From contig JAMOSB010000022.1 in assembly GCA_027068485.1 (NCBI GenBank), positions 61,995-125,994 of the forward strand: DNA of 64,000 bases, given 5' to 3'. Source of the DNA: Sulfurovum sp. (GTDB taxonomy: Bacteria > Campylobacterota > Campylobacteria > Campylobacterales > Sulfurovaceae). Below are positions 19,336 to 29,593 of the stretch, piece by piece; positions within the stretch are counted from its first letter, which is position 1; every line of letters begins with the position of its first letter. Position numbers and translations under genes: made by a program. The notes under the pieces were generated by a model. It ran no database searches, was not told the origin of the DNA, and saw only the letters and a program-made list of their open reading frames with translations.

Positions 19336-22146
19336 TTAGTCCAATACCACTTGCTCTTCGACATCTTTAAAGGCTTCGATTACATCGCCCTCTTTGATAT
19401 CATTGAAGTTGGCAAGCATGATACCACACTCATACCCATTTTTGACCTCTCTCGCATCTTCATTGAAACGCTTGAGTGAAGAGATCGTACTCTCATAGAC
19501 CACCACACCATCACGGATAAGCCGTGCTTTTGAGTTGCGTGTGATCGATCCATCAGAGACTTTACACCCTGCAATCGTACCGACTTTACCAACCACAAAG
19601 ATCTCTCGTACCTCTGCTTGACCTGTCACCTCTTCACTAAAGACAGGACTCATCATCCCACCAAGAAGGGCTTTGACATCATCAAGAAGATCATAGATAA
19701 TAGAGTAAGAGCGTATCTCGATACCCAACTCTTTGGACTTCTTCTTCACTGCTCCTGTAGGACGGACATTAAACCCAAGAACCACTGCATGCTCACTCGC
19801 ATCGGCAAGTGTCAAGTCACTCTCAGTTACACCACCCACACCCTCATGAATGATATTGACCTTGACCTCTTCATTACGAAGTTTATCAAGGCTCCCTTTG
19901 ATCGCTTCAAGTGACCCTTGAACATCGGCTTTGATGATGACTGGAAGTGATTTGAGCTGACCCTCAGCAATCAAGGCAGAGAGATCATCTAGAGAGGCTT
20001 TGGTACTCTTAGAGAGCTCTTTTGCTCTATCGTACTCTGCTCTTTTTCCTGCAAGCTCACGCACCTCACGGTCACTCTTCATCACGATAAGCTCTTCACC
20101 TGCTGCAGGTACTTCATTGAGTCCAACAATCGCTGCGGGGGTACTAGGTCCAATCTCTTTGACTGAGCTACCATTGTCAAGTTTAATCGCTTTGATACGC
20201 CCATAGGTCTTTCCTGCGATGACATTGTCACCTACACGGAGTGTACCATTTTTGATAATGACATCCGCTACAGGTCCAAAGCCTTTCTCAAGTGAACTCT
20301 CTACGACAATCGCTTTAGCTTCTCTTGTTGGATCGGCTTGAAGCTCCATCAACTCTGCTTGAAGTAAGATCGTCTCAAGAAGATCATCAATCCCCAATCC
20401 TGAGTGTGCAGAGACAGGAACAAACTCATACGCTCCACCCCAATCAGTCGCCATGACATCAATCTCTGCAAGTTGTGACTTGACATTGTCTGGATTGGCA
20501 CTCTCTTTATCCATTTTGTTGATCGCAACAATCAACGGAACACCCGCTGCCTTAGTGTGTGCAATCGCCTCTTTGGTCTGAGGCATTACCCCATCATCCG
20601 CAGCAACTACGATAATCACGATATCGGTTGCTTGCGCCCCACGCGAACGCATCTCGGTAAAAGCTTCGTGACCTGGTGTATCCACAAAAGTGATCTTCTT
20701 ACCATTCTTGGTCACTTGGTACGCACCCACATGCTGTGTGATACCTCCTGCCTCTTTATCAGCTACGCGTGCCTCTCTAATCTTATCAAGAAGTGAAGTC
20801 TTACCGTGGTCGACATGCCCCATAATCGTAATAACAGGCGGTCGCTCTTCAAGGTTCTCATTCTCTACGGCATCATAGACATCCACATAGTCAAGCTCAT
20901 CGAGTGGGTTAACAGTCGTAACTTCAACCTCAAACTCCTCTGCAAGGATCTCAATCTCATCTTTACTTAAGAAGTCATTTTTGGTGACCATCATACCAAG
21001 CGCGAAGAGTACACCAACAACTTCACCGACTTTACGGTTGACCTTCTCAGCAAACTCGTAAACCCTTACATTTTCAGGGATCTCAACAGAAGTTACAACC
21101 TCTGCACTCTCCTCTTTTTGGTACTTCTTACGCTTTCCACCGCGTCGAATAGAGCGTCTCTGCTGTGGTCTAAATTGATTCTTAGTCGGTTTACCACCAC
21201 CCGCTGCCTCGCGTTTTTTGGCTTCCTCTTTACGCTTCTGCTCTTGACGCATCATATCTTCATAGATGTTCTTATCAGAGAAGTCCAAAAGCACCACTTC
21301 CTCTTCACCAAATCCACTATCGATATCTCCCCCCATACTGCTATGGTTGAGGATATCAAGCTTCTCACCACTATCTCTAGCTTCTGCTATCTTCTTAGGC
21401 TTTTTCTTTGCGACATAAGGAGTCTGATCTCCCATAGAGATCTTGCGTGCCATACGAACAGGTGCAGGTTTTGCCTTACGAACGATCTTGATAGCACTGC
21501 GTGAGAGGGTACGCTTCTTGGGTCTATCTTCACCCTCTTTGACGCGTTTAACCTCGACCATATTCTCATTAGACTTCTGTACAACAGAGATCCCTTTACG
21601 CTTCTTAGCCACAGGCTTCACGACAGGAGCAGGTGTCTCTTCTACTGCCACCTCTTCCACTTTAGGCTCCGCTTCAGCCTCTACAGCTTCAGTCGGTTGA
21701 GACTCCTCAACGACTTCTGGAGAAGGCGTCTCTTCCACTACTTCAGTCACGACAGGGGCTTCAACCTTTTGCACTTTTTTTGTCATAGTAATAGAGCCTT
21801 TTCTCACCGTTGCCTTCGCTTTGGGTTTGACTTCTGCTTCTTTGACTTCTGCTTCTTGAGGAGCAGGCTCCTCTTTCACCTCTTCTACAGGCTTCTCCTC
21901 TGCGATGACTGGAGTAGGTTGTTTCTTGACTACAGTAATCTTCTTATTGAGCTTACTCCCTGGTTTTTCAAAACTCTTTGGTAGTGTACCATTCAATGCA
22001 TACTCTACAAGAATACCAGCATTATCAACACTGATTGCACTATTGGCTGCCTTGACATCAAATCCTAATGCTTTGGCCTTTTCTAATAACTCACCATTTG
22101 ACAATCCTGCCTCTTCTGCTATCTCTTGGATTCTAACTTTATCCAT
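19336..22146 (-). CDS. infB: Translation initiation factor IF-2
   Basis: GTPase that brings initiator tRNA to the 30S subunit, 936 residues. The N-terminal IF2_N segment ([19 protein letters not shown]) is followed by a long low-complexity stretch rich in Glu, Pro, Val and Lys (about 75-330). The G domain shows [26 protein letters not shown] and NKMD. Domains II-IV follow, with the end [13 protein letters not shown]. The weak similarity of the N-terminal linker among species is normal. Confidence 0.97.
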   Translation of the reverse strand: MDKVRIQEIAEEAGLSNGELLEKAKALGFDVKAANSAISVDNAGILVEYALNGTLPKSFEKPGSKLNKKITVVKKQPTPVIAEEKPVEEVKEEPAPQEAEVKEAEVKPKAKATVRKGSITMTKKVQKVEAPVVTEVVEETPSPEVVEESQPTEAVEAEAEPKVEEVAVEETPAPVVKPVAKKRKGISVVQKSNENMVEVKRVKEGEDRPKKRTLSRSAIKIVRKAKPAPVRMARKISMGDQTPYVAKKKPKKIAEARDSGEKLDILNHSSMGGDIDSGFGEEEVVLLDFSDKNIYEDMMRQEQKRKEEAKKREAAGGGKPTKNQFRPQQRRSIRRGGKRKKYQKEESAEVVTSVEIPENVRVYEFAEKVNRKVGEVVGVLFALGMMVTKNDFLSKDEIEILAEEFEVEVTTVNPLDELDYVDVYDAVENENLEERPPVITIMGHVDHGKTSLLDKIREARVADKEAGGITQHVGAYQVTKNGKKITFVDTPGHEAFTEMRSRGAQATDIVIIVVAADDGVMPQTKEAIAHTKAAGVPLIVAINKMDKESANPDNVKSQLAEIDVMATDWGGAYEFVPVSAHSGLGIDDLLETILLQAELMELQADPTREAKAIVVESSLEKGFGPVADVIIKNGTLRVGDNVIAGKTYGRIKAIKLDNGSSVKEIGPSTPAAIVGLNEVPAAGEELIVMKSDREVRELAGKRAEYDRAKELSKSTKASLDDLSALIAEGQLKSLPVIIKADVQGSLEAIKGSLDKLRNEEVKVNIIHEGVGGVTESDLTLADASEHAVVLGFNVRPTGAVKKKSKELGIEIRSYSIIYDLLDDVKALLGGMMSPVFSEEVTGQAEVREIFVVGKVGTIAGCKVSDGSITRNSKARLIRDGVVVYESTISSLKRFNEDAREVKNGYECGIMLANFNDIKEGDVIEAFKDVEEQVVLD

Positions 22147-22192
22147 ACTTGATTAACTCCTTTATATAGTGCGACGCATCGCATGAGCTGAC

Positions 22193-22429
22193 CTATGCGG
22201 TCACATACTCTAATAGCTTAGTAAAGTGCTCTGCATCTTGCTTAAAACGCTTTACCAAGCCTTTGATTCTCTTCTCATCTCTACGGCAACTGTCACAAAG
22301 ATAGAAGCTTCTGCCTCTACCATCGTATGCCACAACATCTTTACCATCTTGTTTTAGTCGTACTAAACTGTTTTGAGGATATCTGCCACGGCAGGCTATG
22401 CACATTCGTATAGGGTGTGAATTTTTCAT
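22193..22429 (-). CDS. ylxR: YlxR-family RNA-binding protein (DUF448)
   Basis: A 78-residue protein with the family hallmark RMCIACRGRYPQNSLVRL at its start and YDGRGRSFYLC plus CRRDEKRIKGL later, giving two Cys pairs. YlxR proteins are usually found just upstream of infB, as here, and are thought to bind RNA, with a role in regulation or RNase P in some bacteria. Function here is not established. Confidence 0.85.
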   Translation of the reverse strand: MKNSHPIRMCIACRGRYPQNSLVRLKQDGKDVVAYDGRGRSFYLCDSCRRDEKRIKGLVKRFKQDAEHFTKLLEYVTA

Positions 22430-22451
22430 GCGTATTATACCTTAAAAGAGA

Positions 22452-23330
22452 TTAATTGACTATGACACCATGGTTATCAAGATCGAGTACAAAGACCCTA
22501 AAATGCCCAAACCGCTCCCGTAGTACCTTTGCCATTTTCTCTGCATCCTTCTCATAGACAAGGTTGAAAAATGTCGAACCCGAACCTGAGAGTGTACTCA
22601 TCAACGCCCCATGTTTGAGGGCAAGTTTCTGCACATCAAAAAGCTCAGGGATCATCTTCATGCGTCGGGCTTGGTGGAGCTTATCTTTAGATGCGATACG
22701 CAAGAGATCCCATGACTCACTCATAAAGAGTGCGGTCATATAGGCCGCACGAGAGAGAGAGTAGACCGTCTCCTCTTTTTTGTAGACGCGTGGGAGTACG
22801 GTACGGGATTTTGCGGTGGAGATGGTACGGTCAGGTACCACAACGACCGCTTTGAGGTAGTCTGGCATTCGGCGTTTTTTGCTATAGACTCTATCTCCCT
22901 CAACACACGCCACATTGAATCCACCCATCACTGCAGGGGTGATATTGTCTGGGTGTGGCTCATAGCGTAAGGCACGATTGAGTATCTCTCGCTTATTGAC
23001 CTTCTTCCCCGCTGCGGCATACGCACCACTGAGTGCGGCGACAATCACCGCAGAGGAGCTACCCAATCCACGAGAGATGGGAATATGGTTAAAAAACTCA
23101 AAACGAAAGTTATCCTCTCGACCACTTAGGCGTTTATAGTTTTCATTAAACACATTTAAAAAGAGGGTGTTTTTTTTGATTTTGGGATTGTCTGCCCCCT
23201 CACCATGTGTTGAGATACTCAAAAATCGTGATGGCTTAATACTAATCTCATTACGCAGGTCTACTGCAAGTCCTAAGGTATCAAACCCTGGTCCAAGGTT
23301 GGCGGAAGTCGCCGGTACTGTTATAAACAT
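22452..23330 (-). CDS. thrB: Homoserine kinase
   Basis: GHMP kinase that phosphorylates homoserine in threonine synthesis, 292 residues from the chosen start. The N-terminus reads [19 protein letters not shown] and the ATP loop is [16 protein letters not shown], both diagnostic. The C-terminal [11 protein letters not shown] motif closes the active site. I prefer the ATG at 23330, preceded by TAGGAACG, over a start seven codons further upstream. It follows the tsaB-like gene with a short gap. Confidence 0.93.
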   Translation of the reverse strand: MFITVPATSANLGPGFDTLGLAVDLRNEISIKPSRFLSISTHGEGADNPKIKKNTLFLNVFNENYKRLSGREDNFRFEFFNHIPISRGLGSSSAVIVAALSGAYAAAGKKVNKREILNRALRYEPHPDNITPAVMGGFNVACVEGDRVYSKKRRMPDYLKAVVVVPDRTISTAKSRTVLPRVYKKEETVYSLSRAAYMTALFMSESWDLLRIASKDKLHQARRMKMIPELFDVQKLALKHGALMSTLSGSGSTFFNLVYEKDAEKMAKVLRERFGHFRVFVLDLDNHGVIVN

Positions 23331-23351
23331 CGTTCCTACTCTCTTAATCAA

Positions 23352-23819
23352 TTAGACGGCAGGTAGTCTATACTCAGGCGTTGATGCTTCATCCAATGGA
23401 AGATGTTGAAGAGTCTGTGGCAGTATAAAAGAGACCTGAACCGGCTGTTCAAATTTTTTTGTCATTATAGTCTCTTTTTCCTTGATAAAATAGAGATTAC
23501 CAATGGCTTTAATGGGTTGGTTCCCATTGAGTGCAAAAGCACTACATCCACGGCAGACAATTCCTCGTGTAATCTCTATGGTTTTGAGGATAATATAGGT
23601 AAGCTTGATTGCCATATAGGAGCCTGGACCACGGGTATAGATAATCTCCGCTACAGGATACTCCTCTAAAAGCTCCATCAGAAGTGGAAGCAGTACCTCA
23701 GAGGTCTTCTGCTCACTGGTGCGTTGTGCTATCAACTCACCCTCGCAATAGACCCCAATCTGAAGCGGTGTAGCCAGAGCGATAATCAGTAGCTGATAGT
23801 TAGGCGAAGGATTTTTCAA
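23352..23819 (-). CDS. tsaB: TsaB-like tRNA threonylcarbamoyladenosine protein
   Basis: Short member of the TsaB (YeaZ) group, an inactive relative of TsaD that scaffolds t6A37 modification of ANN-decoding tRNAs. The 155 residues include IIALATPLQIGVY at the start, the helix VLLPLLMELLEEY and the family segment YTRGPGSYMAIKL. A frame open further upstream lies inside lpxC and is not part of the protein; TTG at 23819, overlapping lpxC by 20 bases, is the most sensible start. The C-terminal half is short and divergent, as in other Campylobacterota. Confidence 0.75.
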   Translation of the reverse strand: MKNPSPNYQLLIIALATPLQIGVYCEGELIAQRTSEQKTSEVLLPLLMELLEEYPVAEIIYTRGPGSYMAIKLTYIILKTIEITRGIVCRGCSAFALNGNQPIKAIGNLYFIKEKETIMTKKFEQPVQVSFILPQTLQHLPLDEASTPEYRLPAV

Positions 23820-24684
23820 ATGCTCTACTTTGGAGGGACTCAACCGCGACAAATTCGTAATTGTTACTATCGGAGAGGAGTTTGGAGGTGAGTTCAAAGT
23901 TGAGTCTATGACTCCCCGCAAAAGACTCATACTTCGCTAAGATATTGGAGCCTGAGACCATCATATCCCCCATCGCATCAAGTATCTTATGGCGTGCAAA
24001 CTCATTATCAAAACGCAATCCTTCGGGATTGAGTACCTTATGGTCATCGAGTCCTATAGCATTGTGTAGACTTGCTCCAAGGGCAAGGTTTTGACTCTGG
24101 AGATACTGAATATCCTTAGCAAAACCAAAAGTCCTTGCCCGTGCAATCTCCTCTACAAAGTTTTGGGTACTAAATACAAACTGCTCAGACTGCTCCCCAA
24201 TCACAGGGTGTGCAAAATCAATCCTAAAATCAAAGGTCGCACGCTCCGCAGGAAGCAGACGCACAAACTTCTCTCCATCACGCACCTCAAGAGGGCGTTT
24301 GACACGAATGATACGCTTAGAAGCCTCCTGCTCTGCTATCCCTGCCTCATCCAACAAGAGACAAAAAGAGATCGCAGAGCCATCCATAATCGGCATCTCA
24401 TTGCCATCGACAATGACCCGTAGATTGTCAATCCCATATCCATAAATCGCGGAGAGAAAATGCTCAATCGTAGAGATAAACCCCTTCTCACTACCGATGA
24501 CCGTTGCCATACGGGTATCAATCACCGCCTTAGGAGAGAGGGGAATACTCATCGCCAAATCCTCACGATAGAAGACAATACCCGCATCAACGGATAGTGG
24601 TTCAAGTCGTAGTCTAATCGGCTCACCTTTATGCAAGCCTATCCCTACGACCTCAACGGCTTTTTGTATCGTTCGCTGTTGCAT
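23800..24684 (-). CDS. lpxC: UDP-3-O-acyl-N-acetylglucosamine deacetylase
   Basis: Zinc enzyme for the committed step of lipid A synthesis, 294 residues. Seen motifs include the N-terminal VGIGLHKGEPIRLRL, the zinc His in STIEHFLSA, and the second zinc site in FARHKILDAMGD. An N-terminal fold repeated in the C-terminal half is as expected. The gene has its own sigma-70-type promoter upstream and starts the lpxC-tsaB-thrB run. Confidence 0.96.
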   Translation of the reverse strand: MQQRTIQKAVEVVGIGLHKGEPIRLRLEPLSVDAGIVFYREDLAMSIPLSPKAVIDTRMATVIGSEKGFISTIEHFLSAIYGYGIDNLRVIVDGNEMPIMDGSAISFCLLLDEAGIAEQEASKRIIRVKRPLEVRDGEKFVRLLPAERATFDFRIDFAHPVIGEQSEQFVFSTQNFVEEIARARTFGFAKDIQYLQSQNLALGASLHNAIGLDDHKVLNPEGLRFDNEFARHKILDAMGDMMVSGSNILAKYESFAGSHRLNFELTSKLLSDSNNYEFVAVESLQSRAFEKSFA

Positions 24685-24716
24685 GGCTCCCTCCTTTAGA
24701 CTTTTTTCGTTGTGGC

Positions 24717-24745
24717 ATTATAGTATAATATAGACTTTTTTGCAA
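24717..24745 (-). promoter_or_regulatory. Sigma-70 promoter of lpxC
   Basis: On the minus strand TTGCAA (24740-24745), 17-base spacer, TATAAT (24717-24722), about 33 bases before the lpxC start. An AGGAGGGAG SD lies just before the ATG. Confidence 0.7.
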
Positions 24746-24754
24746 AAACAGCCC

Positions 24755-26143
24755 CTACTCTCCAGCAATAATTCTATCCGCTTCACTGAAGACACTATCG
24801 ATATTGCTACGGATCCATCCCCCATCAAACCACTCAACAGGTCTCACCTCAACCCCTTGTACCAAGATACCAAAATGGAGGTGATCCCCTAGGGCAAGTC
24901 CTGAGACCCCTGTCTTGGCGATTGTCTCCCCTGCTTTGACTCTATCTCCCTCTTTGACCAGTAGTTGAGAGCAGTGTCCATAGAGTGTATAGAGTCCTAA
25001 TCCGTGGTCAATCATCGGCATATTACCATAGATACCATTCTCCCCTGCGTAGACGACAACCCCACCATTGGAGGCTTTGATCCCTGCCATACGGGTACTC
25101 GCCAAATCATACCCCACATGGTACGATCGAGAGACCTCCTGATCTTTGCTCTCATAGTAGTAGTGTCGCTCATCCCCATAGCTAGCAACTTTCATACTAT
25201 TTTTAAGTGGATAGAATTTTTTAATCTTCCAGTGATTGAGGGTAGTTGTTGCAACGCGTTTACTTAATTCATGGATAAGCTCCTCATTTTTGAGTCGCAT
25301 CGTCTCATTGACCGCTTTGAGTTTGGCAATGGGGTCATGGATTGAGGCGTAGGCGGGGTTACTCGCTGCGAGTTGAGAGATCTTCCCATTAATAAACTTA
25401 TCACTCGCACGGATCCATGAGACCTTATAGGTGTGATTTTGGATATAGAAGGGGATAGTAATACGGTGGGTATTGCCCGCCTCATCTGTAGCAACCACCT
25501 TAGCACCAAAGTTCGACTGCTGAAATGGCCACGCAATCAGTGCCACATAGAAGCCTGCTTTTTTATAGGGCTGTGCCTTAAATTTCCTACCACCCGCTTC
25601 GATATAGACCTCTTTGAGATGCTCATCTTCTGCTTGGAATACCACCAAGGCACTCCCCCCTTGACGAATCCCATTGGAGTGGGCGACAAGATTGACATTG
25701 GGGCGTTTATAGTCCACATCGATTGTAATCTGCTTTTGAGTATGATTCCCCTCAAAGAGATTCCAAAGACTACTATCAGTTACAGAGACTTGTAGGGTAA
25801 GCTCCTTCGCCTCAACATCGAGTACCTTACTCTTGGGATACTTCACCAACAGTGTCTGCTCCTTAACACTCGTAGTAAAATCCCCCCTCCCGATAATCAA
25901 CCGCTTCTTCCCATCACTTAAGATAAGCTCAAAGTGCTTCAATCCGATATTGTCAGTGAGTTTAATCTTCAAGGGTTCTTTACGGTTCCAAAGGAGTCGG
26001 TCACTACTGTGTATCTGAGGGGCAACCCGCTCAAACTTTGGTGAGGTATAGAGATACCCCGCTCCTATAGCTAGCCCCAAGAGGAGCAGTAGACTCACTA
26101 TCTTACTGCCACCCTTTTTGCGTGTTCTTGGTCGTCTTCTCAT
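24755..26143 (-). CDS. M23-family peptidoglycan endopeptidase
   Basis: Membrane-anchored peptidoglycan hydrolase of 462 residues. An N-terminal Arg/Lys-rich stretch is followed by one membrane segment (about 13-31), so the rest is periplasmic. The middle part has beta-rich, immunoglobulin-like repeats. The C-terminal M23 domain shows the zinc ligands HVGYDLA (HxxxD) and HLHFG, with the usual GENGIYGNMPMIDHG strand. Members of this type shape the cell in Helicobacter and Campylobacter. It overlaps the DHH-like gene upstream by 4 bases, so both are made together. Confidence 0.88.
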   Translation of the reverse strand: MRRRPRTRKKGGSKIVSLLLLLGLAIGAGYLYTSPKFERVAPQIHSSDRLLWNRKEPLKIKLTDNIGLKHFELILSDGKKRLIIGRGDFTTSVKEQTLLVKYPKSKVLDVEAKELTLQVSVTDSSLWNLFEGNHTQKQITIDVDYKRPNVNLVAHSNGIRQGGSALVVFQAEDEHLKEVYIEAGGRKFKAQPYKKAGFYVALIAWPFQQSNFGAKVVATDEAGNTHRITIPFYIQNHTYKVSWIRASDKFINGKISQLAASNPAYASIHDPIAKLKAVNETMRLKNEELIHELSKRVATTTLNHWKIKKFYPLKNSMKVASYGDERHYYYESKDQEVSRSYHVGYDLASTRMAGIKASNGGVVVYAGENGIYGNMPMIDHGLGLYTLYGHCSQLLVKEGDRVKAGETIAKTGVSGLALGDHLHFGILVQGVEVRPVEWFDGGWIRSNIDSVFSEADRIIAGE

Positions 26144-27063
26144 CTTATCTCCTTTGATGTTGTAGAATAGGCTTCTTCTATCTTCTCTAAAACGCGTTGT
26201 CTACCACGCTCCAAACTCTCCTGCTGGAGTATCACCTCCGCAGCGACTCGATCTCCACCACCACCCAATTGACTGGCGATGCGTGCGACATCTAGCCCTT
26301 TGCTTCGTAGAGAGAGATATACCCCATCGGGAAGCTCAATCGCCAAGAGTGCCACCTCGACACTCACCAAAGCAAGACCATACGCCACAAGTCCCTCCAT
26401 ATCAGCCATAGTAGCCCCTGAAGCGATCCTATCGTTTTGGGTCACCATGAGTGTCGCGACACGCGCTTCTTGGTGTAGTTGTAGACTCCCCAATGCCCGA
26501 TGCAATAGACGCACCGAAGCCAAAGAGCGTCGCTGTGTTAGCTGGTAGGCGACCTCTGCGGGGTTTACCCCTAGCCTAACAAATGCTTGAGCTACTCCAA
26601 AGAGTTTGGCATCAACAAGAGGTGTGGTAAAGTGATCGGTCTCAAGAAACAGTGCCGTATAGAAGCAGATGGCACTCTCTAGCCCTATCGTGTAGTGTGA
26701 AGCAACCGCTTCATAGACCTGTTGGGTGGTGGGTGACGCAGTACTCCCCCCCAACCTCACACACGCTCGCCCTTCTAATGATATGCCCCTACTATCAAGC
26801 GTTTGACTCCCATAGCAAAATACCACACTCTCCTCATACTCTATCGTAGACTTTAGCTTAGAGAAGTAGGGTAAAAACCCCTGTGATTGGGAGAGCATCT
26901 CCGCCCTATTGACCACCTCTACCCTACAGCCACGCACCTGACGAAATACCCCATAGAGTCCTAGTGCAATCCCTATCTGATAGGGGTTGGTATTGAGTAT
27001 CGTGATCTGCGAGGCGTGTGAGATAGACGCGATGACTTTTGAGGGGCATTGTTCACCATACAT
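26140..27063 (-). CDS. DHH/DHHA1-family protein lacking catalytic motifs
   Basis: A 307-residue protein with the overall layout of NrnA-type nanoRNases. From about residue 130 on the match is good: TDHFTTPLVDAKLF, the LYHRALG-like LLHRALGSL helix, DMEGLVAYGL and VYLSLRSKG. But the metal-binding motifs are degraded. The N-terminal DxD is replaced by NPYQIG, no DHH triad is found, and the GGGHxxAAG motif reads GGGGDRVAAE. It is probably a pseudo-enzyme or has a changed function. It overlaps the M23 peptidase gene by 4 bases and follows nadC by 9. Confidence 0.75.
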   Translation of the reverse strand: MYGEQCPSKVIASISHASQITILNTNPYQIGIALGLYGVFRQVRGCRVEVVNRAEMLSQSQGFLPYFSKLKSTIEYEESVVFCYGSQTLDSRGISLEGRACVRLGGSTASPTTQQVYEAVASHYTIGLESAICFYTALFLETDHFTTPLVDAKLFGVAQAFVRLGVNPAEVAYQLTQRRSLASVRLLHRALGSLQLHQEARVATLMVTQNDRIASGATMADMEGLVAYGLALVSVEVALLAIELPDGVYLSLRSKGLDVARIASQLGGGGDRVAAEVILQQESLERGRQRVLEKIEEAYSTTSKEIR

Positions 27064-27072
27064 AGGCAGAGA

Positions 27073-27894
27073 CTACCCCTCGACTTTCATAGAGAGATCT
27101 ATCCAGTTGGATTGGTGGATGATTGCCCCAGAGCTAATCGCATCAACCCCTGTCTGTGCCAGTGCTTCGATGGTATCAAGCGTCACATTGCCACTCGCTT
27201 CTAACAAAATATGGGGGTAGTTCGCGTTACGGTAGGCTACCACCTCTTGGATCTGCTCTAGTGTCATATTGTCACACATGACGATATCTGCACCCGCTCT
27301 CATCGCACGCTCTACCATCTCAAGCGTCTCACACTCTATCTCAACTTTAGAGGTGAAAGGGATCTTCTGACGAACCTCTTGCATAAAGCCATCAAGATCA
27401 TCAATGGTCTGAAGGTGGGTATCTTTGAGCATTAAGCAGTCATCCAACCCCATACGGTGGTTGATCCCCCCACCACACCGTACCGCATACTTCTCAAACT
27501 CCCGCAAGAGTGGTCGGGTCTTGCGTGTATCAAGGAGCTTCACCCCACTTCCTGCCATCGCCTTAACAAAACGATCCGTCTGTGTAGCAATCGAACTCGC
27601 ATGGAGTGCGATATTGAGTATCGTGCGTTCGAGAGAGAGGAGTGTTGTGGAGTCCCCTGAGATAGACATAAGCCGTTTACCCTTGCCAAACGCCTCACTA
27701 TCAGAGATCTCCCACACCACCTCAAGCTCATAACTCTTGGCTAACACCTCGATATAGTTGCGTCCACCAAAGACCCCCTCACTCTTGGCGACAATATAGG
27801 CATGCACAGGCTTACTCTGAGCGATACGAGAGAAGAGATCTCCTCTGCCTACATCCTCTGAAATCATCGCATCAATAAAGGATTTTTTCAACAT
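27073..27894 (-). CDS. nadC: Nicotinate-nucleotide pyrophosphorylase
   Basis: Converts quinolinate and PRPP to nicotinate mononucleotide, the third step of NAD synthesis. The 273 residues include LDTRKTRPLLREFEKYAV with the substrate-binding Arg/Lys residues, HRMGLDDCLMLKD and the barrel segments EIECETLE and LLEASGNV. It directly follows nadA with no gap, forming nadA-nadC. Confidence 0.95.
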   Translation of the reverse strand: MLKKSFIDAMISEDVGRGDLFSRIAQSKPVHAYIVAKSEGVFGGRNYIEVLAKSYELEVVWEISDSEAFGKGKRLMSISGDSTTLLSLERTILNIALHASSIATQTDRFVKAMAGSGVKLLDTRKTRPLLREFEKYAVRCGGGINHRMGLDDCLMLKDTHLQTIDDLDGFMQEVRQKIPFTSKVEIECETLEMVERAMRAGADIVMCDNMTLEQIQEVVAYRNANYPHILLEASGNVTLDTIEALAQTGVDAISSGAIIHQSNWIDLSMKVEG

Positions 27895-28890
27895 CTACTT
27901 CACCGCCAACATACGCTCAAGGGCGAGATTAGCATACTTCACGGTATGCTCATCGACTACGATCTCATTAATAGGATTACCCTCTTCAATCGATTTGAGG
28001 GTCAAGTAGAGATCCTCAAGGGTTGTCTCGTTCATCGTAGGACACTCAGGCTTCGTAGAGGAGAGGACATAGGTATTTTTCTCTCGCATACGGTTGACAA
28101 GATTGTACTCCGTCCCTACGGCTACTTTCTGCTCAGGATCTAGTGCATCGACATAGGCGATGAGCTGTGAAGTAGAGCCTGAAAAGTCCGCAGCTTCGAC
28201 AATCTTGGGATCACACTCTGGATGTACGGCGATCTTGATATCGGGGTAGCGTTCACGATAGAAGGCGATATCCTCAAGGGTAAAGAGCTGATGAACTGAG
28301 CAGAAGCCATTAAAGCAGATGATATCTGCCTCCTTAGGGTCACACTCCCCCTCCCCAATCACACACGACTTAAGCCCCATACTGTTGGCAAAGTTCTGCC
28401 CTAGACAACGATCAGGCACAAAGAGTATCTTCTTTCCACTCTCTAATCCTTTTTCGATAATCTTAAAGGCATTCGAGGAGGTACAGACCAATCCACCCAT
28501 CTCCCCGACTTTCGCCTTCACGGTTGCATCTGAGTTGATATAGGTGATGGGTAAGATATCCTCTTTGGCAATCCCACGCTCCACCATATAGGCAACCGAA
28601 TCATCAAAGTAGGAAGCATCAATCATCCGTGCCATTGCACAACAAGCAATCTTAGGCATCAAGACGCGTTTTTCAGGGGCAATTACTTTGACACTCTGTC
28701 CCATAAACCCTACACCACAAAAGATGATCCATGGGTTACTATCGGCTTTGGATTTGCGTGCAAGCTCTAGGCTATCACCTGTGATATCACCCATCTCAAA
28801 CACCTCATCACGCTGATAGAAGTGGGCAACTACTGTCACATCTAGTGCTTCTTTTAGCCGTTTAATTTCTGCTCTATAATCAATACTCAT
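27895..28890 (-). CDS. nadA: Quinolinate synthase
   Basis: Iron-sulfur enzyme that joins iminoaspartate and dihydroxyacetone phosphate, 331 residues. Conserved segments: VAHFYQRDEV, GVGFMGQSVK, the Cys of LVCTSSNAF, ICFNGFCSVH, and KPECPTMNETT, giving Cys ligands for the [4Fe-4S] cluster. nadB is not nearby. It is divergent from plsY, and a perfect 9-bp inverted repeat lies across both promoters. Confidence 0.96.
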   Translation of the reverse strand: MSIDYRAEIKRLKEALDVTVVAHFYQRDEVFEMGDITGDSLELARKSKADSNPWIIFCGVGFMGQSVKVIAPEKRVLMPKIACCAMARMIDASYFDDSVAYMVERGIAKEDILPITYINSDATVKAKVGEMGGLVCTSSNAFKIIEKGLESGKKILFVPDRCLGQNFANSMGLKSCVIGEGECDPKEADIICFNGFCSVHQLFTLEDIAFYRERYPDIKIAVHPECDPKIVEAADFSGSTSQLIAYVDALDPEQKVAVGTEYNLVNRMREKNTYVLSSTKPECPTMNETTLEDLYLTLKSIEEGNPINEIVVDEHTVKYANLALERMLAVK

Positions 28891-28918
28891 TTGATTTATC
28901 CTTCATTAAAAAGTAGAT

Positions 28919-28961
28919 ATTTTATCAAAATTCAGTTAAAATTGCACCATACTTAACTGAA
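28919..28961. promoter_or_regulatory. Divergent nadA/plsY promoter region with inverted repeat
   Basis: TTCAGTTAA (28931-28939) and TTAACTGAA (28953-28961) are perfect inverted arms 13 bases apart. On the minus strand TAAAAT (28919-28924) and GTGCAA (28942-28947) at 17-base spacing can serve nadA; TAAAAT at 28937-28942 can serve plsY. The arms flank the nadA -35, so an operator is plausible. A simple hairpin in the plsY leader is the alternative. Confidence 0.5.
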
Positions 28962-28971
28962 TGGAAAAATA

Positions 28972-29592
28972 ATGGAACTACTCAACCAAAACCTTATGCT
29001 CTACCTCTGTGCCTATTTGATTGCAGGGATTCCTTTTGGATACCTCCTTGCCAAAAAATTTGCAGGGGTTGATATCAAAAATGCGGGCAGTGGTAATATC
29101 GGTGCGACCAATGTCTTGCGTGTCGTCAAAGCACAAGACCCCTCACTTGCCAAAAAACTCGGTGCGGCGACCCTCTTTTTGGATGCGATCAAAGGGATTG
29201 TGATGATTGTAGTGGGGATGATGCTAGGCGTACCTGAGAGTGTCCTCTGGACGCTTGCGGTACTCTCTGTTATTGGTCACTGTTTCTCTGCGTTTCTCTT
29301 CTTTGAGGGGGGCAAAGGGGTGGCTACAGGCTTTGGAGTCTTTTTGATTATGATGCCTATCCCTGCACTTATTGCGATTGGTGTCTGGCTAGGGGCGAGC
29401 AAAGGACTCAAGATCTCCTCACTCTCCTCACTCATTGGACTCATCGCCTTTATTATCGCTTCCTATCTACTCTACCCTGAGGTTGAGGGGATTGGCTCAC
29501 ACGCTCCGATCTGGATCATTGCGATTATTATCTTCTATAAACATACACCCAATATCGTCCGACTCTTCAATAAAGAGGAGGGGCGGGTCTAG
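28972..29592 (+). CDS. plsY: Acyl-phosphate:glycerol-3-phosphate acyltransferase
   Basis: Membrane enzyme that makes lysophosphatidate, the start of phospholipid synthesis. The 206 residues contain several membrane segments and the family motifs GIPFGYLLAK, SGNIGATNVLR and FFEGGKGVATGFGV. The folB-like gene starts one base after its stop codon. Confidence 0.94.
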   Translation: MELLNQNLMLYLCAYLIAGIPFGYLLAKKFAGVDIKNAGSGNIGATNVLRVVKAQDPSLAKKLGAATLFLDAIKGIVMIVVGMMLGVPESVLWTLAVLSVIGHCFSAFLFFEGGKGVATGFGVFLIMMPIPALIAIGVWLGASKGLKISSLSSLIGLIAFIIASYLLYPEVEGIGSHAPIWIIAIIIFYKHTPNIVRLFNKEEGRV

Positions 29593-29593
29593 T

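Noticed and set aside
23820..23930. Longer tsaB start inside lpxC
   Set aside because: The extra residues are the shifted reading of the lpxC end and do not resemble TsaB; the TTG at 23819 gives the normal N-terminus.
26140..27063. DHH-like gene as the NrN partner of the CorA system
   Set aside because: It is 30 kb away in a housekeeping operon and lacks the catalytic motifs, so no link with the CRISPR operon is supported.
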